DNA of 64,000 nt from Crotophaga sulcirostris. Taxonomy: Eukaryota; Chordata; Aves; Cuculiformes; Crotophagidae. Location of the stretch: positions 886,906 to 950,905 of the forward strand of contig VYZB01000271.1 in NCBI GenBank assembly GCA_013397455.1, in the 5' to 3' direction. Position numbers and translations under genes: made by a program. The notes beneath the pieces were generated by a model. That model was not told the DNA's origin. It worked only from the letters and a program-made list of their open reading frames with translations, and did not search any database. Numbering within the stretch: position 1 is the stretch's first letter; every line of letters starts with the position of its first letter. This document shows positions 25,697 through 39,623 of the stretch, piece by piece.

Positions 25697-25738
25697 CTGC
25701 AGCTAAAACACTGCAGCTAAATCACTGCAGTTAAATCC
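25697..25738. repeat. Three tandem copies of a 14-bp unit
   Basis: CTGCAGCTAAAACA, CTGCAGCTAAATCA and CTGCAGTTAAATCC follow each other without gaps and differ at one or two bases. Each unit opens with the palindrome CTGCAG. It sits at the edge of a GC-richer patch. Confidence 0.9.
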
Positions 25739-28414
25739 ATACAATACTTACATGTGACATCTAGACAAGCCCTTAGTGTACCTCCTGTCCTTCTGACTGG
25801 GAGCACAACACTGAGATTCAATGTGATCGCAAGGGAACCTCACGAGTTTTGGAATCCAAGCGCAGCAGTTAATCTGCTTAACTGGGATTATTTTTCTATG
25901 ATGTTGCTTATCAGAGCACTAGTTTGAAAAAGATCTTCATCACAACACCAGTGATGAGATTCCTTTGCCAAAGTGATTTGACAGTAAATCTTACAGCAAT
26001 GCTCCTAAGGAGAGGACTGCAGTGCAGGGCAGGATGGAGGTCTTCTACATATCCCAGCTGAAGCAAACATTACACCTGGAGCCCACACGTCCCTCACAAG
26101 GCACAAAGCACTAACAAACAAGATTTCATGGGTTTTGATGTTTGTAACACAGTGGTTTTGTACAAGTCTGAGGTTAGCAGTGTCCCTTGTCTCCATCAGG
26201 CTCCCTAGGTGCTGTAAAAATCTCAGTAAATAACAGTGAGCACAAGTTGTTAAAGTGTGGAAGTAAAATGAACCCAGAAGGATAGAAGAGGTGGCTTTTC
26301 ATGAATTGGGCCGCAGCACTTATAGTTACTTACCAGCTCTCTTCATACAAATCTAAAAGTAGCTGCTTTTCAGTAGGCTAAGTTTCAAGATATTTATTTT
26401 TATTACTGGGGGGAGAGAGATTTCGGGGGGAAAAATATACTTCCTTAGAAAAGAGGTCATTTTGTAACTGAAAAGATGTGTGAATGTGAGTTATTAATTG
26501 ATTGCGGCGTTTTAATATGTTGTTTTTAAAAAGGATGTCAATGCGTGTGACCTCTAAGGGGTGCTCTCTCAGTGACCATTGTGGTTTGTTTTGTGTCAGG
26601 CATTGGTTTGGAGTTTGTGATTTCTAGATAGATTTCTCAGCCCTCTGCTCCAGCGGTCCTGCTGTCAGTTATTTACATTTCAGTAAAATGTTTGTCGTAG
26701 CTTTCAAATACATGGGGACTGTAGGCAGACAGTGTTTATCCCATTGTAAAGACTGTCAGAAATGGCTGCCTTCACTAGCACAGGCGGGCCAGTATTTATG
26801 TTCTGTTCTCTAAACTGTCAGGCCCTCTGGGTGCAGTGCCCACAGCCCGTGTGAAGGTTAATAGGCCAGGGTTGGGGCAGCACGCTGCATTGAGGCACCC
26901 CCAGCCCCAACACTACAGGCTCTGAATCGTCAGAAACCAAACCAATAAAACTGTTGGAGTAAGGTATGGAACACATACAACTTTTGTACCGTTCGTGAAT
27001 AATTTCTTCCAGAGTCTCTACAAAGATTTAAAATTGCCCCATGTGTGTGTATGTGTATAAATATGCACGTGACATGTATATACAGACAAATAGATTTTAG
27101 AAACAAGCACCCTGCTGTAACTACTCAGCATTGTTACTTATTTAAGTATATTTAAGAGTACAGTGGGGTTTGTGATTCCCAAACTCTTCCACATTTGGTT
27201 CTGGTGCTGCTAAAACTCGTGACGCTGGCTCACACCTCGGTAGCTGAATATTTCTGGTGTAGCAGAGTGGTGTAGCCATCAACAAGAGGACAAAAGACCC
27301 TGCGTTTAATACCTGGGCTCTGTTTTTCAGAAGATGAGAGTTTTGGCACAGCTGAAAGGCAATGATGTATCTTTGAGCTTTCCCTGACTTGCTATTGATT
27401 ATATTTGAACTGGATATGATGTTATTGCTCCACATAATGTTTGTTGTTTTGAAGAAGTACTAGACAAGATACTGTGCTCTGATATCAAACTCTTGCAGGA
27501 AGTTTGAATTTGTAAGCTAAGCCAAAGTGATTTAAATAGTGCGTTTTGTGCTAGTGTATTTTGTCACTGGAAAAATTAGACTAACTTTAAAGCACACAGG
27601 CCATAATTTGAGGTTTGTGGATTCAGTTTCATAATTGAAGAAAACTGTCAAGTGTGAATTAGAAGCAAATTTGAAACCTAAATTTTGGATGAAAGCAGTT
27701 GATCCCAGTTTACCACACTTCTGTTGATCAGCTGGACTCCTGGAGGCATGATTGATTGGTACCTCTGAAGACAGCAGGGGTGTTAGCAGGCAGAGAAATG
27801 ATTCCTTAATCTTCTCAAAATTAAGATTTCTTGTGTTTCGATCATTGAAGGGTCCTAAAAAAAACCCTGTGATTATATTTTTTCCAGACAAAATAATTTT
27901 GGTTGGCTTTAATGTAGGAAAAGGGAAAGATGGAGAGAGGAAGACAAGAACAGATGAGTTTAGGAGTAGTGAATCAAAGAGACTACTCATTTCAGTAGCA
28001 GAGCATTTCTGTGGGCCAGCTACTGGCACTAGGTGAGTGTTAAGGATATCTGCACTTCAGGAAGAAACCCAACATAAAGTCTGACCCATGGATTCATTGA
28101 GGGCTGGAGAAATCACAGGGGTGTCAGCTCATCTGTCACCCCCTACCTAAACCATGAAAAGCATCATAGGACATTAGGTATGAAAAAGGGTGAAAATGAC
28201 CTTTTTAGCGAATTTACCTAAGTGCCTTTACCCAAATTATGGCCACATTGTGTGTGTTTTGGGATCTGACGTGTATACATGCCTGCACACAGGGACTCAT
28301 TATCCATGTATCATTCAACACCCTAAACAGTTATTTTCAGTAGCCTGACAACTGATTCATTTCTCAGTCTAACTGAAGCTTTAAAAAGTTATTCAACATT
28401 TATATGGAAGCATT

Positions 28415-28441
28415 ATTGTAATAATTGTAATATTGTAATAA
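28415..28441. repeat. ATTGTAATA imperfect triplication
   Basis: ATTGTAATA, ATTGTAAT and ATTGTAATA occur one after another. ATTGT also resembles a SOX core, so three close cores arise. Slippage is the simplest explanation. Confidence 0.75.
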
Positions 28442-30759
28442 TGAAAAGCTTGATCAAGGTGCCAAGCTTCAGTAGGCACAGTTGGGATTGAGGGCTGTTG
28501 GTGCTTTGCTGGAATAGGTGATTTCAGGGATGCAGGCACTTGTGTTGGGTGGTTACCTCAGCTCTCCAGTTTCCCCACTAGGGGACACTCGGACAGAAAC
28601 CACAGCACGGCCCGCCGTACATGACGGTGATAAATCCCTTTAGAAGTCAAATTCTGGTTTTGGAAGAAAAATGCTTATGTAAGATTTTGATTTGGCTAAT
28701 ACTGATATGAGTTCTAAGCGCACAGGTTGCTGAATTAATGCGCATGTTAATGCCCAGCGTCCTGTGTTTAGTTATGGCTTTAAACTGTCGTTGATTTTTG
28801 TATTGGACAGACAGGCCCCAGTTTTGCTCGGTCTGAGTGCTCCTGACGGAGCAGCCTTCATCAGTCTGACATCGGATTCAGCCGGTTCCGTGGCAGCTTT
28901 TTTTCCTACCGAGCTGCTAATAGCAGCGTGTCTCCTGATTTGGCACAGAGTACTCTGTAGGAGAAAATACAAGTGCGCACATGCACAGTGTGGATTCTGG
29001 AAAAATAAAAAGTACCACACACCCACAGTGACATAGGCAATGGATAATCCCTGGTTGTGCAGTCTGTACTTCAGAGCAGTCTGGGGGGCAGTCGGGGTGG
29101 CTGTTCTCTTGTTCAGCCTGGCTGCAGCAGCTGGTACAGCTGAGGCCCTGCTGCAGGGCTGACCCTGTGCAGGGTGCAGAGAAGCTGGCAAAGAGCCCCA
29201 GGTCAGCCCTGTGCCCTCTCCACCTCCACCCTTGCAGTGGAGCCGTGGGACCCTGCCAGGTGCTGATACCAGTCATCTTGTAACCTCCTGCCTCACTCTT
29301 GTATGCCTGATATGTGACTTTCAGCTCTTAGCCTGAGGGGTGTGTTGATACGTAGTGCGTTGTTTTGCACCAAAAAGCTGCCTTTTATTTTGGGCAGTGG
29401 ACAAAGTATTTAAAATATGAAGTAAGCACTCACATGCTATCTAAACCATGCTTTCATCTTCATGTTTTTTGTTCTTTATGGAAGTAATTGCTACTCTTAC
29501 AGATAATCAGAAGTCATAACTTTAACATTCATTTTAGCCAAGCATATGGTGTATTTCTGTACAAATTTTTCAACTTTGGATACTAGTGCAGTAGCCAGTT
29601 CCAGAGCTGCAGGGATGTCACGTGAAGGGAAGTCATTAATCAAATGTAAAGCTGAATTATAACATTTTAAAATTACTTACGGTCAAAATACAAATTTTAT
29701 GAAATGTGTTGAATTGCAAAACTTAAAAATAAGTGTTTTACCAGCTAAAACTAGAATTCAGACCTTTTGAACTCTGTATTTTACCACCAAAAATCTAATA
29801 ATTTTGCTAACACAGAGCGTAGCATAGAGAGTTCTATATTTATGCTTCCTTTTTTGCAAGTGTTATTTTAGTCTTTAGCTGTCCTTAGGAAAGTACAGCA
29901 CCCAAATTCAGAGCATGAACTCAGGAGCTGATGAAGCAGATGTAATTGATGGAAAATCTGAGAAGGAATTAATCCTCCCCAAAATTAATTTGTTCTTTAA
30001 GCCCTTTGAGTGGGATTTCTAATGTACATGTGTTCAGCACTGACTGCCAGTGATGCACAGTGCTACTAAAATATAGTTTGAAGCGGGCTCAGCAGTGTTG
30101 AAAGCCTGGAGTGTGTAGTGCATTGTACTGTATCTACTGTCTGAATGCCTGGTGGTCAAAGAGCTGATAGCAGTAAAACTCCTCCCTAGCTGATCAGCCA
30201 CCACAGGGGTGTGGTAGGAACACAGTAGTTCACAGTGGCTGTGAGCACGAAGAGCGAGGTGCGGGCCCAGGAGGAGCTCCTTGGCCAGCATTGTCTTCCC
30301 AGTCACCATTCCCTGTCACTGCACGGAGAAGTCAGCAGGTCAGCCGGGTGCTGTGTGGTGTAAGTTGGACCGGGCAGCTTCATTTCATAGATAATTCGTT
30401 TGCCCAGAATTTCTGTAATCTGTGGATTAACCTTTTCCTCAAGATGAAGATGTAAACAGGAACCTGTTAGTAGTGCTCAGCCACAGACTATTTTTTAGCT
30501 TGTTTGCTGGAAACAATATTAAAAGGCAAGTTCAGTTCACAGACGAGCTCTGCCGTGTGCTTATTCCAAGATTATTCAGAGGCTTGTTTACTGTGTGTAG
30601 CTGAAAACTGCTGGGTTGATTTCTGGTTCTGTGGGATGCAATTAAACCTTGTTGGCTGTCAGTGCACTTACACGGTACTATTTGTGGCCTTTTCCTCTCA
30701 GACTTTTTTTCCTCTGCATTAGTTCAGAAGTAATACATCATATCAGATGGATACAATGG

Positions 30760-30772
30760 ATATATATATATA
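30760..30772. repeat. Short (AT)n microsatellite
   Basis: Alternating A and T over 13 bases in intron C-D. No function is suggested. Confidence 0.9.
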
Positions 30773-33250
30773 CGCTCCAAGGTATGCAGAGTTTCTTCAC
30801 TCAGCATTTACAAGGCAAGAGTTATGCTTTAATATCATTTGAGTACAGGCATTGATTGCTCAGTGAGAGCAATCCCTATGCAGGCAGCTTTCTGCTATGA
30901 GCACATCCCAGTTTAGAAAGCATGGTATAGAAATTATTATTATACTTTCTCAAGAAATGAATTATTTTATTTCATTTAGTCTGATGGGATGTACATGCAT
31001 ACATTTTCCTGAAGGTATTTTTAAAACTCTGTATCTGATTTAAGACCATCACTTCAGACTTGAGAACATACCACCTGGAGGGCTTTGTTGTCTCTTCTCA
31101 TGTTTGCAGGACTTCACAAACCCACGTTATTGATCTCCCCAGCGGTCCAGACCCTTGTTGCTGCTCTGTAGATTGGGTGGTGGGCAAATAGTCTAAGAGG
31201 TTAAGAGAGAGTACCCAAGGCAATCAGTGTGAAAGCTGTATTTACAATTCAGATGTTCTTGACCACACTACAAGTCTTTAAACAACTGTAGCTCCCCCTC
31301 TATATGTCTTCTCCCACATGATTTTAGTATCTTTAATTTTGCTTGATTGCACTGGTGTTCAAAGTTTAAGTTCAGCTGAAATCAGTGCTGCTTTCTAGTG
31401 GCTGAAAGCCTTCAGTAGTGAAGTGTCAGCCATAGGGGTTTAGGACTCAGCGCAGCAAGCGATCTATAACTTTCCTACTCAGTGGACAATTTCTTGTCCA
31501 GTAAACTGCTGAGAGACACCAAGATGAGATCACGTAATTGTGCTTTTCATATATTTGTTTGGGAGCATCTATTTATGATATTATTGAGGAAAAGTCAAAT
31601 TAGCCTTAGCTAATGGAACTGTCTGCGGAGATCTGGGAGCAGTTGTTCCTGGTATTAGAGACCTAAACCTTTATCTTTGCTTGTCTCCTCTAATTGATGC
31701 ACTTACTAGATGCCCTGTTATTTATAAATAGACTAAACATTTATTTTTAATAAACATGAGTGCTGCAATGCTCAGAGGTGTCTTTTACAATATCTGTAAG
31801 GGCAATTCTTGTTTGTCCAAGCAGTATTGGCTCTTTATACTGCTTAGCATGAGTGAAAGCAGGTGAACTGATAACACGGAATTCACTAGCTTACTTTTAT
31901 GGCTTTCACTGAGTCTTGGAACTTCACAAACAGGATTGTCAGGACCCTGTCCTTGTCCTCAGAAGTGGTAACAGAATGCTTCTCTATGATTTTACTTTTG
32001 CACTGGAAGGACAATGCAGCACTTGGAAGGAGATGGTTTGAATAAGGTTCATCTTCTTCAGTGTAATAATGCAGTAGTTCACTATGGAGCCCTGTCCATT
32101 GTGGTTTGCCATACAGTCTGGGCAGAAGAATGAATGAAGTATAGAATGCGCAGGGACAGAACATTAACTTACAGGCAATGACATTTAGCGTTTGCTGAAC
32201 AGACTTAAGAATCTATTTCCTAGTAGTGGTATTGTTCTTAGACCTGGACCAATTTTAAGTCACTTGTCAGTAATGCGCTTTTGAAGAGTATAATAGAAAA
32301 TGCCTCTTTTTTTTTTATTTTTCATTTAATTAAAAAATAAAGCTTTATTTTTATTGTTGCATTTGAGTGATGTATCAACTGCTTTCTTTTTCATCCCTTC
32401 TTTTTGTTGTACTTACATATTTGTCTTCCTTTGCACTAAATGTAAGATATGTGAAGTTGCAGTTAGTAATCCTTAGCTATTCAAGTGAAAACCCAGTATT
32501 ATCTGAATGGTGTAGGTGCTAGAGCTGAGCTCTCCATGGGAGTGTCCGAGTACTGAACGTCGTGCAAGGAATGAACACCTTCTGTAGGGTAAGGCCCATC
32601 CACCTACCCACCCTCTCAGCAGCTGGGTTAGCATCCTCTCCTGGATGGGACTGGAGAGATGAGTCTGTATTGGGTGGAAACACAGGAACCAGAGGAGCTG
32701 CCTTGGCTTTAAGGTGTCAGAATTTGCCCTTTGCTTTGTGAGATAAGGTGCGAAGGAACATTTCTCAAGTCCTCCTTTCTGTGGCCTTGGAAAGCATCGC
32801 ATGAAGAGCTTGGGTGCTGTAACACAGAAGCGATGCATGAGGGAGGAGTTGATACAAACACATGACAAATACGTCCTTAGTGTGATTGACTACCTCCCCC
32901 AAAGGTATGCAAATGGCACTAAGCCAATTGTGGCTCATGTTTTAATCCTAAATTATTTTCCTGTTGGTGTTCAGTGCTTGAAATTCTGTTGTGGGACGTC
33001 ACTCAAGTTTGAAAATCATTTTGAGATTTTCAGATGCAATGGGGTGTTATTATCATACTGATTTCACTAGAGAGAAGTATTATAGGGAACAAAATTGTCT
33101 ATTTTAATGGAAAGTATAATTTTAGTGCATTCTACAGTGATTTTTTCACTGTGTAAATTTCTGTCTGGAGGACTAATCAAAGTATAGATTTTCTATATTC
33201 ACAAGTATATGTGTGGTTTTGTATGTGCATGTAGATATATCTATTTATTT

Positions 33251-33283
33251 AAAGGGGGAGGGCGAAGGGGAAAGAAGGAAGAG
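33251..33283. repeat. Polypurine tract
   Basis: 33 bases of A and G on the + strand with a single C interruption (at 33263), G-rich in its first half. Such tracts can form triplex DNA, but nothing here shows that this one does. Confidence 0.8.
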
Positions 33284-34929
33284 CCAGCCCAGGATTCAGT
33301 TGTCTGGTTTGTTTTTCTAAGGCGGCTTTGAACTGTGTTTCTTAGCCCCCGGCATTTTAGATAGAATCTTCAAACACTGGATGAAAGGGAAGAAGAAAAT
33401 TTTTAGATGAACTTCAACTGTATTTTACTAATTAGTTATTATTTCTTTCTTCAGTGAACAGTTTAACAAGTGTAGAATAGAGTTGCAGTGGGTTCTTTTG
33501 GAAACAGATGTAAGAATATATTAAATTATTTGGTTTTCATTCAGAATTTTTTTTTCCCAAGCAGTTTTAGTTCCCAAGATTCATTCAAACCGACTTTCCA
33601 GATCAGCTTTTTATTTGGACGTGGTAGGCAGGACTGGCAGAAAGTGTTCTTTTGACTGATGAGGGAAAATACACATCAAAATACTGATTGTGGAGGTCTG
33701 TCCCAGTGGGTGAGTTTATACCACAGTGTCTTTTGTTAGTTCAAAAAGATTTCAGGTGCTGATATTCAAACTGTGATGGGCTAAAGTTAGATGGAACAGA
33801 GGTGGTAAAGCTGACATTAAATCATCTCAACTGTTAATGCTCTGCATTATTTCTGATTCTGCCTTCCTTATTAACGAATAATAATACTTTAACAGGAGAA
33901 ATGTATGGAAGTGAGTACTTTGGTCCAGGACATTGGATTTCACCCAATAACTCTTGCACCAAATTAATAAATTATGATTTAACTAGGATCGTATTTTTCT
34001 AGGAGATAATCAGGTTTGATTTAAAAACTTCAAATGATTGAGAGTCGACTATATCCTAAGTATATTATGCTCGTCATCAATTACTCTTGGCATTAAAAAT
34101 ATCATTTTACTCTCACCTGAACTCATGCAGTTTCAGCTTCCAAATATTAGCTGTTACTGGGCATTATCAGAAATCTTCCCAGTCAGGTACTTCCACGCTG
34201 TGATCCCATCATATTTTTACTTTCCTCAATGTAAACTAAGTTGTATCTCTGCAATGTCTCATGATGAGGCCTTCTATCTTCTGTTTTACAAGTCTTCCAA
34301 TGTGTCAGGTTTCCTATCTGAAGATCTCACTTCTCTCCTAGAAAGTTCTGCACAGAAACAGAAACCTGTAACTAATTGATGCTCGCATTGTTACTTGGTG
34401 TCACCCACTGACATGTATAAATTAAACAGATGTTTCCCCTGATCTGGTTTTATTTCAGAAGCATACAGTTTATGTTATCTGGTTAACTAAAACTGAGCAA
34501 ATAACAGCCCAGGTCAGTTGCCCTTTTCCTGTATGTCTTGGTTGACTGTGTTAGGTACGATGAGGCGAAGGTGTAAATGACTTTTTTAGCTGTGCATATT
34601 TTTCTGTACCAAATGTCAGACGACGAAATGAAAACATTCTTTTGAATTTTCTATTTAGTTTGCTAATTTTCAAATTTGCCGAACATACTTGTGTCATTGG
34701 GTAGGTGATGCTTCTGAAGGTGCCACAGATGCCAAACCCTGATAAAATCCACCCTATCTTGTTAATGAACACACGAACAGTTGTTCCCCATCTGCTGCCT
34801 CTGTCTGAAAGGTTAGGAGGCCCTTCCTTCTTGATCACAAAGGACATAATTATTGTCTGTAGAGGAGTCCAGTACAAAGACAGTTCATCCAGTCTGACTG
34901 CTGCTACACTGCAGGCCACCAAAGATTAA

Positions 34930-35105
34930 CAGCTGCTTCTCCTTTGATTAGGTTAGGTAATAACAGTTACTTTAGTTAATAATTGGATGGATTCCCAGGC
35001 CATGTAATTCAGGTTTGGGCTGTCATTTTTTGCTGGCATGTAGCTGAGCTGTATTATTGGAATGGAGCCTGTAATCCTATTAGTCAGTTGTCACTCAAAC
35101 TGTAG
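34930..35105. promoter_or_regulatory. Candidate intronic regulatory region (motif-based only)
   Basis: Within about 175 bp there are an E-box CAGCTG (34930-34935), a TCF/LEF-like CTTTGAT (34942-34948), TAAT-type homeodomain cores around 34958-34984, and an OTX/PITX-type TAATCC (35072-35077). The stretch is free of recognisable repeats. Motif density is suggestive but is not proof, and no conservation test was possible. Confidence 0.22.
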
Positions 35106-38100
35106 GAGAGGAGAGAAGGGGAATTCACATCCATGGAGGTGTTGTAACAGGTAGGTAAATAAGTCTCCCATACTTATCCCGTGCGCAGAGAGCGTTCTTC
35201 ATTGTTTCTCATCTTTAAAAGAAAAAAGAATTAATTTTAAGTTTCTTAAAATGTTTAATTCACAATTAATACATAAAATGGTTACATGATCTGTTTAATT
35301 TATTGTTAATTTCTATTTACTTTGCCACATGTGCATTAGTGGACACACACTGCTAAACTTACTTGATTCACTGTTCTGCTGAAATTAGTTGCTGGGTGCT
35401 CTAAATTACAAGTTTTTAATGGTTCAGTGATTAAGAATGGGTACTTAGTATTGTATCAGCTGCCTTGGCTTTCCTTCTGTACAAACAAGGCCACTGTATT
35501 TCACAGCGGTGCAGACTTGAGAGGGAGGAGAACAAGTCTCTCTTCATGTGTTGGTTTTGAGTGCTACATCTGCTGTTTGGAGGCTGCAGCTCTGTGGTTG
35601 TTTTGTAATGGCTAAGACACATCCAGGTGGCAGCCTCAAGGTGTTGGTGCCGCGGCCTCTCTCTGTTAAGAAAAGCATAGGTATCAGCACTGATCACTTT
35701 TGCCTGCATATCCATTTGTCCCTGCTCTTCTGTGTGACCAGATAACTTCAAAGCCTCGAAATCATTTTGTACTTACAAATCAAATTGTATAAAAATGTTA
35801 CTTGAAGTAGTTGAGAATTTCTGAAAATACTTATGAGCAAGTCAAATTTTTCCACAGTGGCTGAAAACCAAATGCTTATGTATTTTCTTTTATTCAACAG
35901 ACGAGAATCCCATTATATCAATTGCCTTTGAGGAATAACTTTCCCAACCTACACATGCAGCTACTCAAAGAACAGTTTCTATAGTGAAATTATGAAATGG
36001 GTTTCATAAACACCTAGCTAAGCAACTTGAGAGACTAAGTTAGAAGTCCGGAGGATACGTGGTAACGTGCCACACTGCTTTTTGCTCTTTTCAAGTAGGG
36101 GTTTAATATTTACTCACTGCAGGATCTGTCATTTTTCATACTCACATGGTGCCTGATCTGCTCTATGCCTTGGGTGGTTCCAGAGTAAAAACCAGAGTTG
36201 CCTGAATGACTCTTTCCTTCTGAGACAGATTCCAGTGGGGACCACTGTAAATAAGAATATTACGTGGGTAAAGGCTTTAAGTAACTTACATACTTAAGGC
36301 TACTTCTTTTGAATTTCTGTTATGTTTTAATATGCATTAGCTAATGTAAAGCTTTAGCACTACGGAACATGGAGTGAATTTGGATCATATTTTGGAGGAT
36401 ATAGGTTAATTTTGGAAAGAAAGACAAATTGGATAGGGTGGCCTGCTCCCATATGTTTATGCTTTAAGAAGGATTTCTTTAAATGAATATATAAATGCTT
36501 CAGAATTTGAAAATCGCCCAAGTAGGAATTGATTCAGACATTGAGTATTATTTGGCTGCTGTACTTTAAAGACAGAATGACAGTATTTTTTAACATTGGA
36601 GGGATTTCATACTGTTTATTCTTTATGCACAGCTCATCAGTATGAAGCCTCATATTGTGGACAACTGAGGGAGTTGCCTTTGCTCAATCCCTTTTCTCAC
36701 CGCTTCCTCCAGTACCACAGTCACACAGAATGTACTCTAAAAGCCTCAGTAATGCAGTGTTCAGGTGATGCTTCTGTTCCTTTGTGGACAGGGCATATTT
36801 TCCCTTCAGTTCCCATGACCTCCACTGGCCCAAGGCCAAGCCCAAGGAGTGATGCCTGAACCTGGGATTCCTGACAGCAGGACCTTGCCTGGGGATCAGA
36901 GTAACTCACAGGCACTGGATACCAGCAGTTATTTTGGTACTGTTAATGTTGCCTTTCAATACATGAGTTAAAAGCTGTCAGAGTTCTCTGTCTGAAAAGA
37001 ATCCCTGGAGATAAATACATTAAATACCATGCTGAAAGTAGTGTATTCCTAATCTCTAAGTGGCAGTTTTATGGACCTTTGTAAGCACAGTGAACAAATA
37101 CAGTGCTCATGTATCTTTCCCAACTTTGCTGCTGATTTGTTTCTTCCTTTTATTTAAGTTTTTCCTATCTCTCTTCGGTGCCCAGAGGTAGGGATTTATT
37201 TCCCTGATGGCTAAGTGTCAAAATGATGATCAATTTTTATGAGCAATCTAGAGAGAAGAATAATAGGACATAAAGCTAAATAATGTAAAACCGGGAGAGA
37301 TTACACACTCACTTCTGCTTGATAGAAAACTGTTTTAGTTAAGGAAATTCTTTAGCATGTGAGTCTGTATTTTTTAAAGTATGCTTGTATTTTAACAAAG
37401 TGTTAGACAAAATGAAACAGGCACTCTAAAAAAAGTCAGTCTTTATAGTAGTGATGTTGAAAAGAAGTGATGCTCCAGATTGAAGTGAAAGGAGAGCATC
37501 ACATCATATCTTGTTTAGGTGTGGCTCTGGGACTGATATGAGGTAAAAAAGTTCCTTTCTGGACACTTCATTCGTAGTTACTTATGGAGAAAATAAGAGT
37601 TCTGGGAAAAAAATCACAGATAAGAAGTTAAAGAATCAAAAGAAAAGGAAGAGTTTAGCATTAATGAATACATAGAGTTGAGAAACAACCCAAGTAGGGA
37701 ATTGCAACAGGGTGGGATTTCAAAAATAGAAAAATTACAAAGGGAAGAAACAAAATAAGTGCAATAAAATGAGCTATAACTCAGAGTAATGGGATGAAAT
37801 AAAGAAAGGGCATAGTTGTTCTCAGTGACAGGAAAGAGGACTTTGCCACAAGAGCTAGAAGGTTGTGGCATCATCTCCCATGAGAAATGGGGAAAGTGAG
37901 AAGTGGGAAGCGCTTGGCACATTTCAAACTGGAGTAGCACTGACAAATATTCTGTAGTCAATAAATCAGCAGCATCACATCAACTTCTCTCTTGTTTGTG
38001 TGCTGTGATGCCAGTGTGTCAGTGATAGGCTGAAATCTGTGTGTGTTTTTCTACACTGCTTGTGTGTGGGTGTTGATTTCCAAGGTAAAAGCACACTTGA

Positions 38101-39507
38101 AATACCAAGATACGTCTTTCCATTTGTGAGGTTCTAGGCTGGGGTGAGAACTGCTCTGTGGGAAAGGCCACGGCTCTGCCAAGAGGATACTGAACTGTTG
38201 ATTGTGTTTACATATCTAGCATGTCTAATTCTCAGAGGGAAAAATGTTTCTCTTCTAAGTCATATTATATCTTGATCAATTATATTTCTAATTGTTCAAA
38301 GAAAGGTTTTAATAATGACTGCATGTATAGAGCACTTCCCATTTTTTTCCCACATGCCGAGTGCTTGCTGAAAAGAAAAAATTTCCTACTAACTAGAGTA
38401 CCCTCATCATTGATGGAATTAAGATGAGTAAATGCAAACAACCTATAAAGCTACACAAAATTAGCAACTTAAAAGTAGAGAAGACAAGATCTTACTTGCT
38501 TTTTTTTAAACAGTAGGAGATAAAACCAAGTTTGTATGAAAGGAAAAGGGCATGAGTAAGTTCTGAAATACTGACCCTGCTCCAATAGAAACTCAGGCAT
38601 TTGCAAACTGTAGGAATAATGGTAGTATGGTGTTTAAGTGCACAATTCTGCTGAGTGGCAGTTCAAAGGGGACACCTAGAATAAAGAAAAGCTAATCTAT
38701 AAAGCTAGAAACACATGCAGAAGTACTTTAAATTGAATCTTTCAGTTTATAACCAACCGCATAGCATAATGAATGCAAAACAAGCTGGATGTGAATGTCA
38801 TACCTCAAAGATAAAAATATGCATTCATTCTGCTGCAGTTTGAATGAACTGCAAGCAGTGGCTTAGACAAAGGACCTGGGGGTAGTAAGTCGGAATTGCC
38901 AAAGAGACAAAGCACACCGATCGTATAGGTGACAAACTTTACCTTTATAATTTCCCGTAGCTGAAACACTACCAAAAATCACATCAGTATTTTTAACCTG
39001 ATTGTTAAATTCCAAACCATTAATTTGAGAAGACAGAAAAGTTAACCAACTTGTATCCTCAACAGCATCTGTCAAGGCAACGTTTCTGTCTTCCTAAGAT
39101 TACAGATAAAATAAGACATCAGACTTGGTGACGCTGTCAGGCGTTCTTCCACATCAGCAACTTATCTTATGGGGTCACTACAAAGTGAACAGCAATAGAT
39201 AAAGATTCACTTTATTAAAATCCCTATAATAGTATGTCATTACAGAAAATATGCTGTTCAACTCTATTACCTATATAGTATTTGGTGTGGATATATGCTC
39301 TTTGAAAAACATAGCACCTGAGAGTTTCAGCTCCTGCTCTAAGGGTACCCTGTGCACTGGCAGTGAAATGCTCCTTTTGAAGATGGTCAACACGATAAAT
39401 TTATGTATTAAGGGTTTTCTGCATTGATGATTATCTATCAGGCTTTTCCTCTACATAGGAATTTATTTAATTTCTGTTGCCTCTCTCCTGTGTTTGTATC
39501 TATCTAG

Positions 39508-39623
39508 AACACAGCAGACCAGATAGCATTTCGGGCTGCAGGAGGGTTGACTGCCCTTGAAAGTGTTCTTCAAGCAGTGACTTCTCCCACCAGTCTGAAT
39601 GCGGTTTCACGGGTTCCTTTTAA
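39508..39623 (+). CDS. SCAPER: SCAPER coding exon D
   Basis: The exon starts on a codon boundary and encodes NTADQIAFRAAGGLTALESV and on to SRVPF, ending two bases into a lysine codon. The DQIAF-AAGGLTALE block is nearly identical to human SCAPER; the following 18 residues are looser. The 'GGLTALE' wording resembles a turn plus helix of an armadillo-like helical repeat, which fits the helical C-terminal half of the protein (inference). The acceptor is CTATCTAG|A after a long pyrimidine tract, and the donor is AA|GTAAGT, a near-perfect match to consensus. At 116 nt, skipping would shift the frame. Confidence 0.95.

Larger units (their letters stand above)
21587..39507 (+). other. SCAPER: SCAPER intron between exons C and D (17.9 kb)
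   Basis: This is the largest intron fully inside the window. Exons C and D both abut on codon boundaries. In the human protein their residues (LEKE / N-ADQIAF) are directly adjacent, so no exon is missing here. Contents are possible regulatory stretches near 22.2-23.4 kb and 34.9-35.1 kb, a 14-bp x3 tandem repeat (25697-25738), small AT repeats, and a purine run (33251-33283). A GC-richer patch at about 28.8-29.3 kb has overlapping frames on both strands but no support as a gene. No CR1 copy was recognised in it, and the rest looks like unique intron sequence. Confidence 0.85.

Noticed and set aside
27532..28029. 165-codon reverse open frame as an antisense gene
   Set aside because: Composition looks random, there is no family resemblance, and a forward frame overlaps it.
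28764..29276. Overlapping open frames on both strands as a nested gene
   Set aside because: The patch is GC-richer, so stop codons are rarer. No frame shows a domain or matching splice sites.
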